Shown: positions 35,881 through 43,930 of the stretch, one piece after another | Position numbering within the stretch: the stretch's first letter is position 1 | How the letters are laid out: each line of letters begins with the position of its first letter | NCBI RefSeq assembly: GCF_900187035.1 | Contig: NZ_LT906446.1 | Coordinates: forward strand, 496,001 to 560,000 | Length of the DNA: 64,000 nucleotides | Direction of reading: 5' to 3' | Origin: Megamonas hypermegale | GTDB taxonomy: Bacteria; Bacillota; Negativicutes; Selenomonadales; Selenomonadaceae | Position numbers and translations under genes: made by a program | Notes under the pieces: model-generated | Databases searched by the model: none | Seen by the model: the letters and a program-made list of their open reading frames with translations, nothing else | Told to the model about the DNA's origin: nothing

Positions 35881-36866
35881 CAAGCTTCCCCCTTTGGTGC
35901 TAATTCATGCTCTAACCAACATTTTACATAATGATGATTGCCTATCTGTGTAACAGCTGGTATTTGCGCTGCACAAATTCGCATAGCTTTATCACAACGC
36001 ATGGCAAAAGGGCAAAAATTTATATCTTGTTTTAAATCAGGTGGTTGCCCCTCTATCACCGATAAAGGTTCACCTTTTTTATCGGTAAGGCGTGGCAAAG
36101 ATTTTAATAAACCTTTTGTGTATGGGTGATGTGTATTGTAAAAAATATCCTCAGCACTGCCGTATTCAACAATTTGACCTGCGTACATCACAGCGATATC
36201 ATCGCATAAATTAGCAATTACGCCTAAATCATGAGAAATCAATACGATAGCTGTATTCATTTTTCGTTGTAATTGCTTTAATAAATCTAAAATCTGTGCT
36301 TGTACTGTAACATCAAGTGCAGTCGTCGGTTCATCAGCTATTAAAAGTTTAGGTTCACACGACAAAGCCATGGCAATCATGACGCGCTGACGCATACCAC
36401 CACTGAATTGATGCGGATAATCATCAAGGCGTATTTCGGCTGAAGGAATGCCAACTAATTTTAACAATTCAATAGCGCGCTGTCTTGCTTGTTGTTTCGT
36501 CAATTTCTTATGCAAAAATAAACTTTCTTGTATTTGCGTACCAATTGTCAAAACAGGATTTAATGAAGTCATCGGGTCTTGAAATATCATGGCAATTTCA
36601 TTGCCGCGCAATTTATTCATTTCTTTTTCAGATAAATCAGTGATATTTCTATCATTAAATGTAATTTGACCGTGTTCAATCTTGCTGTTTTCGCGTGGCA
36701 AAAGACCCATGATAGCGTGTGAGGTGACAGATTTACCGCAACCAGATTCACCTACAATGCCGATGGTTTTCCCTTCATCGACAGAAAAACTTACATCGCG
36801 CACTGCTTTTACTTTGCCACGATAAGTGGAAAAAGAAACGGCTAAATTTTTCACTTGCAATAACAT
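35880..36866 (-). CDS. oppD: oligopeptide/dipeptide ABC transporter ATP-binding protein OppD
   Basis: First ATPase of the importer, 328 residues. Walker A is GESGCGKSVTS, the Q-loop MIFQDPMTSLNP, the signature FSGGMRQRVMIA, Walker B LLIADEPTTALD, and the H-loop is in ISHDLGVI. A C-terminal oligo_HPY region with FCPFAMRCDKAMRIC is present. The ATG at 36866 has GAGGTG upstream. It lies 14 bases after oppC. Confidence 0.9.
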   Translation of the reverse strand: MLLQVKNLAVSFSTYRGKVKAVRDVSFSVDEGKTIGIVGESGCGKSVTSHAIMGLLPRENSKIEHGQITFNDRNITDLSEKEMNKLRGNEIAMIFQDPMTSLNPVLTIGTQIQESLFLHKKLTKQQARQRAIELLKLVGIPSAEIRLDDYPHQFSGGMRQRVMIAMALSCEPKLLIADEPTTALDVTVQAQILDLLKQLQRKMNTAIVLISHDLGVIANLCDDIAVMYAGQIVEYGSAEDIFYNTHHPYTKGLLKSLPRLTDKKGEPLSVIEGQPPDLKQDINFCPFAMRCDKAMRICAAQIPAVTQIGNHHYVKCWLEHELAPKGEA

Positions 36867-36880
36867 AAAATCACCTCATA

Positions 36881-37789
36881 TCAACGGCGCATTTTAGGGT
36901 CTAATACATCACGCAGACCATCGCCTAAGAAATTAAAAGCTAACATAGTAATACTGATTGCCGCCGCAGGAAAGAACAGTTGAAAAGGGTATGCTCTGAT
37001 ATTATTGATACCTTCTGATGCCAATACGCCCCAACTTGCCATCGGTGCAGATACGCCAAGTCCGATAAAGCTTAAAAATGCTTCTGTAAATATAGCATCT
37101 GGTATAGCAAGCGTCATCGTTACGACAATTGCTCCCATTGTGTTTGGGATTAAATGACGCAATAAAATTCTTGTCTTGCTTGCTCCGATAGAACGTGCCG
37201 CCAAGACAAATTCCTGTTGCTTTAAAGCTAAGATTTGACCGCGCACAATTCTTGCCATCTGTAACCAATAACCGATACCAAGTGCAATGAATATATTAGT
37301 AAGTCCCGGTTTTAATACCACCATCAATAAAATTACATATAAAAGAGTCGGTATGCTATATAAAATATCGACAATATTCATCATTATTCGGTCTACTTTA
37401 CCACCAAAAAATCCAGATATTCCGCCATAAATTACACCGATAAAGAAATTTATAAGGCTTGCAACAATACCTATAGCAAGTGAAATTCTCGCACCGTACA
37501 ATACGCGTATGAAAATATCACGACCGAGATTATCCGTACCGAACCAATGTTCAAAACTCGGCGATTGATTAGGCAGCATCAAATTTTGTTCATCATAGGT
37601 ATGAACAGAAAATATCGGCACAAATATGGCTGCTAAAATCAATATTAAAATGATGGCTAAACCCAATGTAGCCATTTTATTTTTCTTCAAACGAAGCCAA
37701 GCATCTTGCCAATAACCTAATGTTTCAGTCTGTTTTTGCACCTCGATTATTTCACGCTCTAATGGAGCGAACATATCTTTATTAAGCAA
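36881..37789 (-). CDS. oppC: oligopeptide ABC transporter permease OppC
   Basis: Inner-membrane permease, 302 residues, with a cytoplasmic N-terminal arm (YWQDAWLRLKKNKMA), a first helix and a periplasmic segment HWFGTDNLGRDIFIRVLYGARISL. The ABC coupling EAA loop is VLAARSIGASKTRILLRHLIPN. Six helices are expected. The start is a TTG at 37789; an ATG five codons later has no ribosome binding site. It lies 2 bases after the oppB stop. Confidence 0.9.
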   Translation of the reverse strand: MLNKDMFAPLEREIIEVQKQTETLGYWQDAWLRLKKNKMATLGLAIILILILAAIFVPIFSVHTYDEQNLMLPNQSPSFEHWFGTDNLGRDIFIRVLYGARISLAIGIVASLINFFIGVIYGGISGFFGGKVDRIMMNIVDILYSIPTLLYVILLMVVLKPGLTNIFIALGIGYWLQMARIVRGQILALKQQEFVLAARSIGASKTRILLRHLIPNTMGAIVVTMTLAIPDAIFTEAFLSFIGLGVSAPMASWGVLASEGINNIRAYPFQLFFPAAAISITMLAFNFLGDGLRDVLDPKMRR

Positions 37790-37791
37790 TT

Positions 37792-38724
37792 TTATTCACC
37801 CTTTCCGCCACCGAGTTTTATACGTGGGTCTAAAAATGGATAAATCAAATCCACTATCATATTCAATACGATTATGATAATACTATAAAAAATCGTTACA
37901 CCTAGAATAACTGTATAATCGCGATTGTAAATACTCGTTACAAAATATTGACCTAAGCCTGGAATTGCAAAAATATTTTCAATGACAAAACTTCCTGTTA
38001 AAATGCCAGCCGTCATCGGTCCAGCATACGTGACAACAGGAATTAATGAATTAGGCAAAGCGTGCTTAAATAAAACAGTGAAACGAGATAAACCTTTGGC
38101 ACGAGCTGTCTTTATATAATCTTGCCCTAAAACATCAAGCATACTAGAACGAGTGAGGCGTGCGATAAAAGATGTAGGCATACCAGACAGCGCCAACGCT
38201 GGCATAATTTGATACTGCCAACCTTCCCACATTGCCGAAGGTAATAGATGTAATTTCGTAGATAATACATAGATGAGCAGTGCTGCCACGACAAAACTAG
38301 GCACAGCAACCCCTAAAGTCGTGAAGAAATTGACGGCATGGTCTTGCCATTTTCCTTGATTTATAGCGGCGATTATTCCAGCAGGAATACCGATGATAAT
38401 AGCGATTAAAACGGCTTCCATACCTAATTGAAATGATACAGGAAAACCATCTTTTATGATATCGTTGACACTGCGTCCCGGATATTTAAATGAAGGGCCT
38501 AAATCGCCTTGTATTAAATTCGTCAGATAATCACTATATTGTTTATAAAGTGGGTCATTCAATTTATATCGCTCTTCAATGCTCTGTTGAACTATTGGCG
38601 GTAAAGATTTTTCTACAGTAAACGGCCCGCCAGGAATAGCATGCATTAGAAAGAAAGTAATAGTCGTTACAACCCATAATACTATTACTGCATTGAAGAT
38701 ACGTTTTATAATATAAGCTAACAA
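37792..38724 (-). CDS. oppB: oligopeptide ABC transporter permease OppB
   Basis: Inner-membrane permease, 310 residues, starting MLAYIIKRIFNAVIVLWVV with the standard family N-terminus, a GPSF..PGRSVND periplasmic segment and the EAA loop YIKTARAKGLSRFTVLFKHALPN. The start is TTG at 38724, a few bases after GGAGGGAG; no ATG is nearby. It is the first gene of oppBCDF. No substrate-binding protein precedes or follows it, so the importer must borrow one encoded elsewhere. Confidence 0.9.
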   Translation of the reverse strand: MLAYIIKRIFNAVIVLWVVTTITFFLMHAIPGGPFTVEKSLPPIVQQSIEERYKLNDPLYKQYSDYLTNLIQGDLGPSFKYPGRSVNDIIKDGFPVSFQLGMEAVLIAIIIGIPAGIIAAINQGKWQDHAVNFFTTLGVAVPSFVVAALLIYVLSTKLHLLPSAMWEGWQYQIMPALALSGMPTSFIARLTRSSMLDVLGQDYIKTARAKGLSRFTVLFKHALPNSLIPVVTYAGPMTAGILTGSFVIENIFAIPGLGQYFVTSIYNRDYTVILGVTIFYSIIIIVLNMIVDLIYPFLDPRIKLGGGKGE

Positions 38725-38757
38725 AAATCTCCCTCCTCAAATTATGATACAAAACTT

Positions 38758-38786
38758 ATTATAAGAGTGAAAAACTCATTACGCAA
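38758..38786 (-). promoter_or_regulatory. promoter of oppBCDF
   Basis: On the - strand TTGCGT (38786-38781), a 17-base spacer and TATAAT (38763-38758), 34 bases before the oppB start. Confidence 0.6.
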
Positions 38787-38810
38787 GCAACGGATTTTTT
38801 ATATTTCGCC

Positions 38811-38857
38811 ATAAAAAAAGAGATTATGACAAGAGGTACTCTTTTATCATAATCTCT
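38811..38857 (-). terminator. Rho-independent terminator of the hydrolase gene
   Basis: Perfect stem AGAGATTATGA / TCATAATCTCT (38819-38857) with a run of U on the - strand side, between the hydrolase gene and the opp promoter. Confidence 0.8.
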
Positions 38858-38896
38858 AAAATTTAGCTGTATTTATTTATCTGATGTATTTAAATT

Positions 38897-39868
38897 TCAC
38901 ATATTTTTATTGAAGAAATCTTCTATTTTATCAAAAGGAATTATATCTACTCTATCGTATAAATCCGTATGAACAGCATTAGGGATAAGCATGAGTTCTT
39001 TATTATCGCCTTTTAATTTTTTATACGTATCTTTGCTGAAATAGCAAGAATGTGCTTTTTCGCCATGAATGATTAATACAGCATTGCGAATTTCAGAAAT
39101 GTATTGCATTATTGGCATATTGATAAAGGATAGAGAAGATGTTACATTCCAGCCACCATTAGAATTCAAAGAACGTTCATGGTAACCGCGTTTTGTCTTA
39201 TAATAATCAAAATAATCTTTGACAAAAAATGGTGCATCTTCAGGCAATTTATCTGGCACACCACCAGCAAGCGCATAGTTTCCATTTTTATAATCTTCAG
39301 TGCGCTGAGCATTTAAAGCTTTGCGTTTTTCATAGCGAGCTTGTTCACTGTTTTCAGCATCAAAATAACCGTTGGCAGTGACGCGAGACATATCGTACAT
39401 CGTGCAAGCAACAGTTGCTTTAATTCTAGTATCAACAGAAGCAGCATTGATTGCCAATCCGCCCCAACCGCAAATACCGATTATGCCAATTTTTTCTGGA
39501 TTTACATTATCCTGTACAGAAAGGAAATCGACAGCGGCTTGAAAATCTTCTGTATTGATATCTGGTGATGCTACATATCTTGGACTACCACCGCTTTCAC
39601 CTGTAAAAGACGGGTCAAATGCGATTGTCAAAAAACCTCTTTCAGCCATGATTTGAGCATAAAGACCAGAAGCTTGTTCTTTTACTGCACCGAAAGGTCC
39701 ACAAACAGCAATAGCAGGAAGTTTTTCCTGTGCATCTTTTGGTTCATAAAGGTCAGCCGCTAAAGTTATACCGTAGCGATTATGAAAAGTAACTTTGCGA
39801 TGATTTACTTTATCACTCTGAGGAAAAGTTTTATCCCATTTATCAGTTAAATTTAAATTGTTTTCCAT
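38897..39868 (-). CDS. alpha/beta-hydrolase with Cys at the nucleophile elbow
   Basis: Cytoplasmic alpha/beta-hydrolase of about 323 residues, related to the dienelactone-hydrolase/X-Pro-type branch. The nucleophile elbow is GICGWGG with Cys133 instead of Ser. His is expected in NAVHTDLYD near the C-terminus. The oxyanion-side motif is CGPFGAVKEQASGLYAQ, and the acidic FDPSFTGESGG strand-end is typical of the branch. Of the two in-frame ATGs the second (39868) is correctly spaced from GGAGG; the first overlaps it. It is a single-gene unit. A Cys nucleophile fits dienelactone hydrolase-like or thioester/acyl chemistry; no substrate can be named. Confidence 0.82.
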   Translation of the reverse strand: MENNLNLTDKWDKTFPQSDKVNHRKVTFHNRYGITLAADLYEPKDAQEKLPAIAVCGPFGAVKEQASGLYAQIMAERGFLTIAFDPSFTGESGGSPRYVASPDINTEDFQAAVDFLSVQDNVNPEKIGIIGICGWGGLAINAASVDTRIKATVACTMYDMSRVTANGYFDAENSEQARYEKRKALNAQRTEDYKNGNYALAGGVPDKLPEDAPFFVKDYFDYYKTKRGYHERSLNSNGGWNVTSSLSFINMPIMQYISEIRNAVLIIHGEKAHSCYFSKDTYKKLKGDNKELMLIPNAVHTDLYDRVDIIPFDKIEDFFNKNM

Positions 39869-40033
39869 TATTTTAACCTCCATTTATTTATATTGAATTT
39901 CATGATTGTATTTTTAATCTTAATATTTTCTTATTTTTATTGTAATTTTTTAAAAATAAAATAGCAAATACCTTATTTTTATTCTGTGTTATGCCTAAAA
40001 GGTATTTTGTTAAGTGGTTAAAATAACGCTATG

Positions 40034-40061
40034 TTGTAAAATAAAACTAAAATAGTATAAT
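40034..40061 (+). promoter_or_regulatory. promoter of the C_GCAxxG_C_C gene
   Basis: TTGTAA (40034-40039), a 16-base spacer and TATAAT (40056-40061), about 75 bases before the start. Confidence 0.5.
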
Positions 40062-40134
40062 ATTACATATTGTATATATTACTTATTGTATGAATAATTT
40101 GTACAATGGATTATTTTGATAAAGGAGAGTTTTT

Positions 40135-40548
40135 ATGTTAAAAGATTTAGCTGCCCAATATTATAAACAAGGTTATAATTGTGCTGAAAGCATCACTCGT
40201 GCCGGCAATGAATATTACAATTTAGGTCTTGAGGAAAAAGCTTTTCGCATGACAGGAGCATTTGGTGGTGGCTTGCAAGTTGGCGACATCTGTGGCGCTC
40301 TTAGTGGTTCAGCTTGCGTGATATCTAGTAAATATATTGAAACAAAGGCACATGAATGCGCTGATTTAAGACCAATCATGTTAAAATTAGTTAGAGCTTT
40401 TCAAACAAAATTTTCTTCTCGCTTATGTGCGCAAATTAAAGCAAAATTTTATTCAAAAGAAGTTGCTTGTTTAAATACAGTTACTACAGCTGCTGAAGTA
40501 TTAGAAGAAGTTATAAATGAATATGAAAAAGATAAACAAACTAAATAA
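40135..40548 (+). CDS. C_GCAxxG_C_C family putative redox protein
   Basis: A 137-residue protein of the C_GCAxxG_C_C family (named for its conserved cysteines), often found with redox or selenium-related functions in anaerobes. Cysteines are in GYNCAES, GDICGALSGSACV, HECADLR, RLCAQI and VACLNTV, so the pattern is full. The family may bind a metal or cluster, but no reaction is established. The ATG follows AAAGGAG. It stands alone between its promoter and a strong terminator. Confidence 0.82.
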   Translation: MLKDLAAQYYKQGYNCAESITRAGNEYYNLGLEEKAFRMTGAFGGGLQVGDICGALSGSACVISSKYIETKAHECADLRPIMLKLVRAFQTKFSSRLCAQIKAKFYSKEVACLNTVTTAAEVLEEVINEYEKDKQTK

Positions 40549-40562
40549 AAATAAATGAAAAT

Positions 40563-40609
40563 AAAAAAAACAATCTATGCTAGTATTTATTCAGCATAGA
40601 TTGTTTTTT
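40563..40609. terminator. bidirectional terminator
   Basis: Stem AAACAATCTATGCT / AGCATAGATTGTTT with A and T runs, between convergent genes. Confidence 0.88.
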
Positions 40610-40611
40610 AT

Positions 40612-41898
40612 TTATTTCTGTAAAGTTACTGTATCAATTTGTGTATTATCTGGCAAATACGTATTAAATGTTATGCTATCATCATTTACATCCATCACAA
40701 TATAATTATCCGTTTCTGGTTGCGGTGGAACATAAGCATCAAGCAGATTTCTGTGCCAAAGATTAGGATAACGAACATTTCCAGCAATACCAGTCAGTAT
40801 ATACAATGTGCCGTTATCATTAGCGGCAAAATCGCGAATTGGTACGCGTCTGCGATAAGTATGCAAATGAGCTGTAAGCACAGCATCAACATTGTACTCA
40901 TCGAAAATAGGCATGAATGTTTCACCATGGCGAGAAAAGCTTATGCCATCAAGCGGTGCCGCATTGCGACTGTAATTTAAAACATCGCGGTGCATTAAGA
41001 CAATTTTCCATTTTTTCGTTGTAGAAGCTAAATCTTGGCGAAGCCAATCGATTTCATCTTGTAATAAATTCGGTTCATATTCTTTGATTTCATCATCTTG
41101 TGTATTGAGTACAGTGAAATGAACATCACCATAATCAAAAGAATAATATAAATTCTTATATTTATCCGTGCCATTAGATGGTAAATCAAAGAATTTATCA
41201 TATGCAATCGGCAAATCTACTTCCCATTCAGTAGTGTAAAATTCATGATTGCCTTGAACTGGTGCTACAGGTATTTGTGTATTCATTGCTTCTACGCTAT
41301 TAAACCAAGCATTCCACTGTGATAAATCATAACCATTGTCAACTAAATCGCCCATATTGATGAAGAAATTGCTATCAGGATTTTGTTGCCAAGCATTCAT
41401 AGCTACATTTTTCCAATCAGTATAATCATTTGATTGAGAGTCTGGGAAGATTAACACTTTAAAATTGTTATTATCTTTATCTGCCGTTTTTAAATCATGC
41501 CAATTTGTACGGCTATCGGCATAACCTACGCGATATTTATACGCGGTATTTGGCGTCAAATCATTTAAATAAACACTGTAGATATAAATTTGTTTATCAT
41601 CAATATTCAGCACGGATTTTTGTGGCGAAACAGTTGTCAAATCGCCTTCTTCATCAGTGCCATATTCCAAAATAAAATCATCGCGGTCATTTAAAGACTG
41701 CCACATTACAGTTCTACTATTAGAGCTATCTTTTGTAATAACTTGATGCAGGTTCATAACCTCGTCATCATTTAACAGTGCATATACCTTCGTTGCAAAA
41801 AATTGTTGCATTACTTTATTTTTTAGCGGTGCATAATTCATGATTGCAACTATTGCTATAATAATGATGACAACTAAACCTATAATCCATTTTTTCAT
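40612..41898 (-). CDS. membrane-anchored metallophosphoesterase, purple-acid-phosphatase-like
   Basis: A 428-residue protein with an N-terminal hydrophobic anchor (WIIGLVVIIIIAIVAIM), a fibronectin-III-like N-domain (about 50-140, ending TPNTAYKYRVGYADS) as in purple acid phosphatases, and a calcineurin-type metal site. Metal ligands are Asp in FPDSQSND, GDLVDNG, GNHEF, the His of LMHRDVL, and LTAHLHTYRR. It probably acts outside the cytoplasmic membrane on phosphate esters; the substrate is unknown. The ATG follows GAGGTG. It is a single-gene unit. Confidence 0.85.
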   Translation of the reverse strand: MKKWIIGLVVIIIIAIVAIMNYAPLKNKVMQQFFATKVYALLNDDEVMNLHQVITKDSSNSRTVMWQSLNDRDDFILEYGTDEEGDLTTVSPQKSVLNIDDKQIYIYSVYLNDLTPNTAYKYRVGYADSRTNWHDLKTADKDNNNFKVLIFPDSQSNDYTDWKNVAMNAWQQNPDSNFFINMGDLVDNGYDLSQWNAWFNSVEAMNTQIPVAPVQGNHEFYTTEWEVDLPIAYDKFFDLPSNGTDKYKNLYYSFDYGDVHFTVLNTQDDEIKEYEPNLLQDEIDWLRQDLASTTKKWKIVLMHRDVLNYSRNAAPLDGISFSRHGETFMPIFDEYNVDAVLTAHLHTYRRRVPIRDFAANDNGTLYILTGIAGNVRYPNLWHRNLLDAYVPPQPETDNYIVMDVNDDSITFNTYLPDNTQIDTVTLQK

Positions 41899-42006
41899 GA
41901 AATCACCTCATTGTTATAGTAATCGTTTATTTATATAAATAATAAAATAAGATTTGTGTATACTATAACATTTAGAGTTTACTTCATGTCAATCAAAAGG
42001 GGAAAT

Positions 42007-42345
42007 TTATTTCACGAGTTCAATTAATTTTTGTTTAACAGATGGTAAAAAGAATTTACAATTATCGAGTTGAGTTTTGCTTATGCCAAAAGTTTCACCA
42101 TCATCAATCAATGAAATAATATTATCAACAGCTCCAGCCATAACACAAAGTTCTCTAAATTTAAAATCGTTTATATTAGCTGTTATTTTATCAATAATTT
42201 CTTTAGCTGAGTTTTTAGCCTTCGTTTCTTCCTGCTTAGAAGTGAGTCCTGAAAAATCAGTTTGAAGAAAAATGTTTAAAGCAAAGCGAATGACAGCCGT
42301 TTCTTCTGCTGAAAACATTGCTTTTTGAGAATTTAAAGGTAACAT
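42007..42345 (-). CDS. small hypothetical protein
   Basis: 112 residues, soluble and helical by composition, with no family I recognise. The middle is Lys/Glu-rich (SKQEETKAKNSAKEII), followed by an amphipathic NDFKFRELCVMAGAVDNIISLI. The ATG with GAAAGG upstream and a codon usage like the neighbours support it as a real gene. It lies between the phosphoesterase and the LD-carboxypeptidase genes on the same strand, about 65 bases after the latter, and may share its transcript. Confidence 0.6.
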   Translation of the reverse strand: MLPLNSQKAMFSAEETAVIRFALNIFLQTDFSGLTSKQEETKAKNSAKEIIDKITANINDFKFRELCVMAGAVDNIISLIDDGETFGISKTQLDNCKFFLPSVKQKLIELVK

Positions 42346-42410
42346 TTAATCAAATCCTTTCAATATAATATATTCTATAGCTTGCAAAAAAATATTATAT
42401 CATGAAGCAC

Positions 42411-43439
42411 TTAATTTTGAGCATAATTTTCTTCAATAATCAATTGAGGATTAGTATTATCTGCATTTATTTTCGCTTTTACACCTAACGGCAGAAAACC
42501 ATTAATACTGCCATGACCTACTGGAAAATTGTATATTACAGGTACTTGCATGAGTTTTGCGTACTGTTCAAATACTTGTCTTACAGAATAATCATATTGT
42601 TTGGGACTTGTAGGTTCACAATGGCGTAAATTGCCGATAACCATGCCTTTAACATTTTTCAAAAGACCACTTTGCCAAAGTTGCCACATCATGCGGTCTA
42701 TAGCATAGGAATCTTCACCTACTTCTTCTAAAAATAAAATACAATCCTTACTATCAAGAGCGTATGGTGTGCCGCAAAGAGCAGCTATCACACTGAGATT
42801 GCCACCGATTAAAGTTCCTTCAGCTACGCCTGCATTTAAAACTTCTAATTTTTGATTGTATGGTAAAGGAAAAAGTCCATCTTCACTGACATTCGTAGAA
42901 GAAAGCCCATGGCGAAGTTGTTCGTCCGTGTAATTTAAAGAACTATCATTGATGTCGATGACCATAGCACCGTGCGCGCTCGTCATATGACATTTTTGCC
43001 ATAAAGCCATATGAAGTGCCGTTATATCACTGTAGCCAATCAATAATTTAGGGTGTTGTTTTATCAGTTCATAATCCAATAAATCTAAAATTCGTTCACT
43101 GCCATAACCGCCACGCAGACATAAAATGGCATCTACTTCATCATCAGCGAAAAAATTATTTAAATCAGCTGCGCGCTGTATATCTTCACCAGCTAAATAA
43201 CCTGCTTGTTGATATAAATTAGGCGATAATTTTACTTTGTACCCCCAACTTTGCAATTTATTTATAGCCATGGAAATATCCATGCCGTCCATGCCAGAGG
43301 CTGGCGCAACGATGCCGATACAATCACCCGGTTTTAAAGCTGTGCCTTTAAGCACATTATTTTGTTCACTGGCAAAAATAGTCGTCGTAGATAATAATAA
43401 CATCGTCAATATAAAAAAGACTTCTGCGATATATTTCAA
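42411..43439 (-). CDS. LD-carboxypeptidase, peptidase family S66, exported
   Basis: Probable murein tetrapeptide carboxypeptidase. The serine is Ser137 in GYSDITALHM, the Glu lies in FLEEVGEDSYAIDRM and the His in PVGHGSINGF; these are the S66 Ser-Glu-His triad. Family LdcA is usually cytoplasmic, but here a signal sequence (FFILTMLLLSTTTIFAS) precedes the domain, so it likely acts in the periplasm. The start is TTG at 43439 with GAGG upstream; no ATG is near. Length fits the family once the signal is added. Confidence 0.87.
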   Translation of the reverse strand: MKYIAEVFFILTMLLLSTTTIFASEQNNVLKGTALKPGDCIGIVAPASGMDGMDISMAINKLQSWGYKVKLSPNLYQQAGYLAGEDIQRAADLNNFFADDEVDAILCLRGGYGSERILDLLDYELIKQHPKLLIGYSDITALHMALWQKCHMTSAHGAMVIDINDSSLNYTDEQLRHGLSSTNVSEDGLFPLPYNQKLEVLNAGVAEGTLIGGNLSVIAALCGTPYALDSKDCILFLEEVGEDSYAIDRMMWQLWQSGLLKNVKGMVIGNLRHCEPTSPKQYDYSVRQVFEQYAKLMQVPVIYNFPVGHGSINGFLPLGVKAKINADNTNPQLIIEENYAQN

Positions 43440-43468
43440 TAAAAAAACCTCACAATCCTATTAATCAA

Positions 43469-43506
43469 GAAAGAGCCATAGCTATATTTTTGCTTGGCTC
43501 TTTTAT
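43469..43506 (-). terminator. hairpin between the Pro/His-rich gene and the LD-carboxypeptidase gene
   Basis: Stem AAAGAGCCA / TGGCTCTTT with a 15-base loop, directly after the small gene's stop. The U-tract is short, so read-through is possible. Confidence 0.6.
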
Positions 43507-43509
43507 TTT

Positions 43510-43755
43510 TTATCTATGATGAGGTCTTGGTGGAGGTGGTGGGGGCGGAGCAAATGGTCTTTTATTATGACGCAATCTTTCAAGCGTTACTTCAGCTGGT
43601 GGCGCCGGCGGTTCTACACGATGACGTGGTGGAGGTGGTGGCGCTACACGGTGATGTGGTGGTCGCGGTGGTGCAGCTTCTGCAGCATTAAGGCTTAAAA
43701 AAGGAATACCGAGTATACATGAAAAGCTCAAAGCCACTAATAATTTTTTATACAT
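43510..43755 (-). CDS. small secreted Pro/His/Arg-rich protein
   Basis: 81 residues: a signal peptide (KLLVALSFSCILGIPFLSLNAAEA) and a short mature part that is almost only Pro, His, Arg and Ala, with repeats such as PPHHRVAPPPPPRHRV and an end PPPPPPPRPHHR. A single helical-looking segment (VTLERLRHNKR) interrupts it. No enzyme domain is possible. The HHR and RHR clusters could bind metal or heme or the cell wall; that is a guess. GGAG is 8 bases before the ATG at 43755, so the upstream GTG is not needed. The GC content of the Pro codons is higher than its surroundings, as expected from composition. Confidence 0.72.
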   Translation of the reverse strand: MYKKLLVALSFSCILGIPFLSLNAAEAAPPRPPHHRVAPPPPPRHRVEPPAPPAEVTLERLRHNKRPFAPPPPPPPRPHHR

Positions 43756-43930
43756 TATTAACACTCCTTTACAATTAATCTTTTCTTAATGATATCATAT
43801 AATTATTAAGGATACATTAGAGCAAGATTAAATTTAATTTTGTTTAATTTTTGGAATAAGATGGTGCTTTGTGATACAATAAAGACTGTTTTTAGAATAT
43901 AGGATTTTTCTTAAAGAATGGAGGATTTTT

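Noticed and set aside
43494-43698. + strand Trp/Val-rich ORFs opposite the Pro/His-rich gene
   Set aside because: They are complements of Pro codons; there is no start signal, and the - strand has a signal peptide and ribosome binding site.
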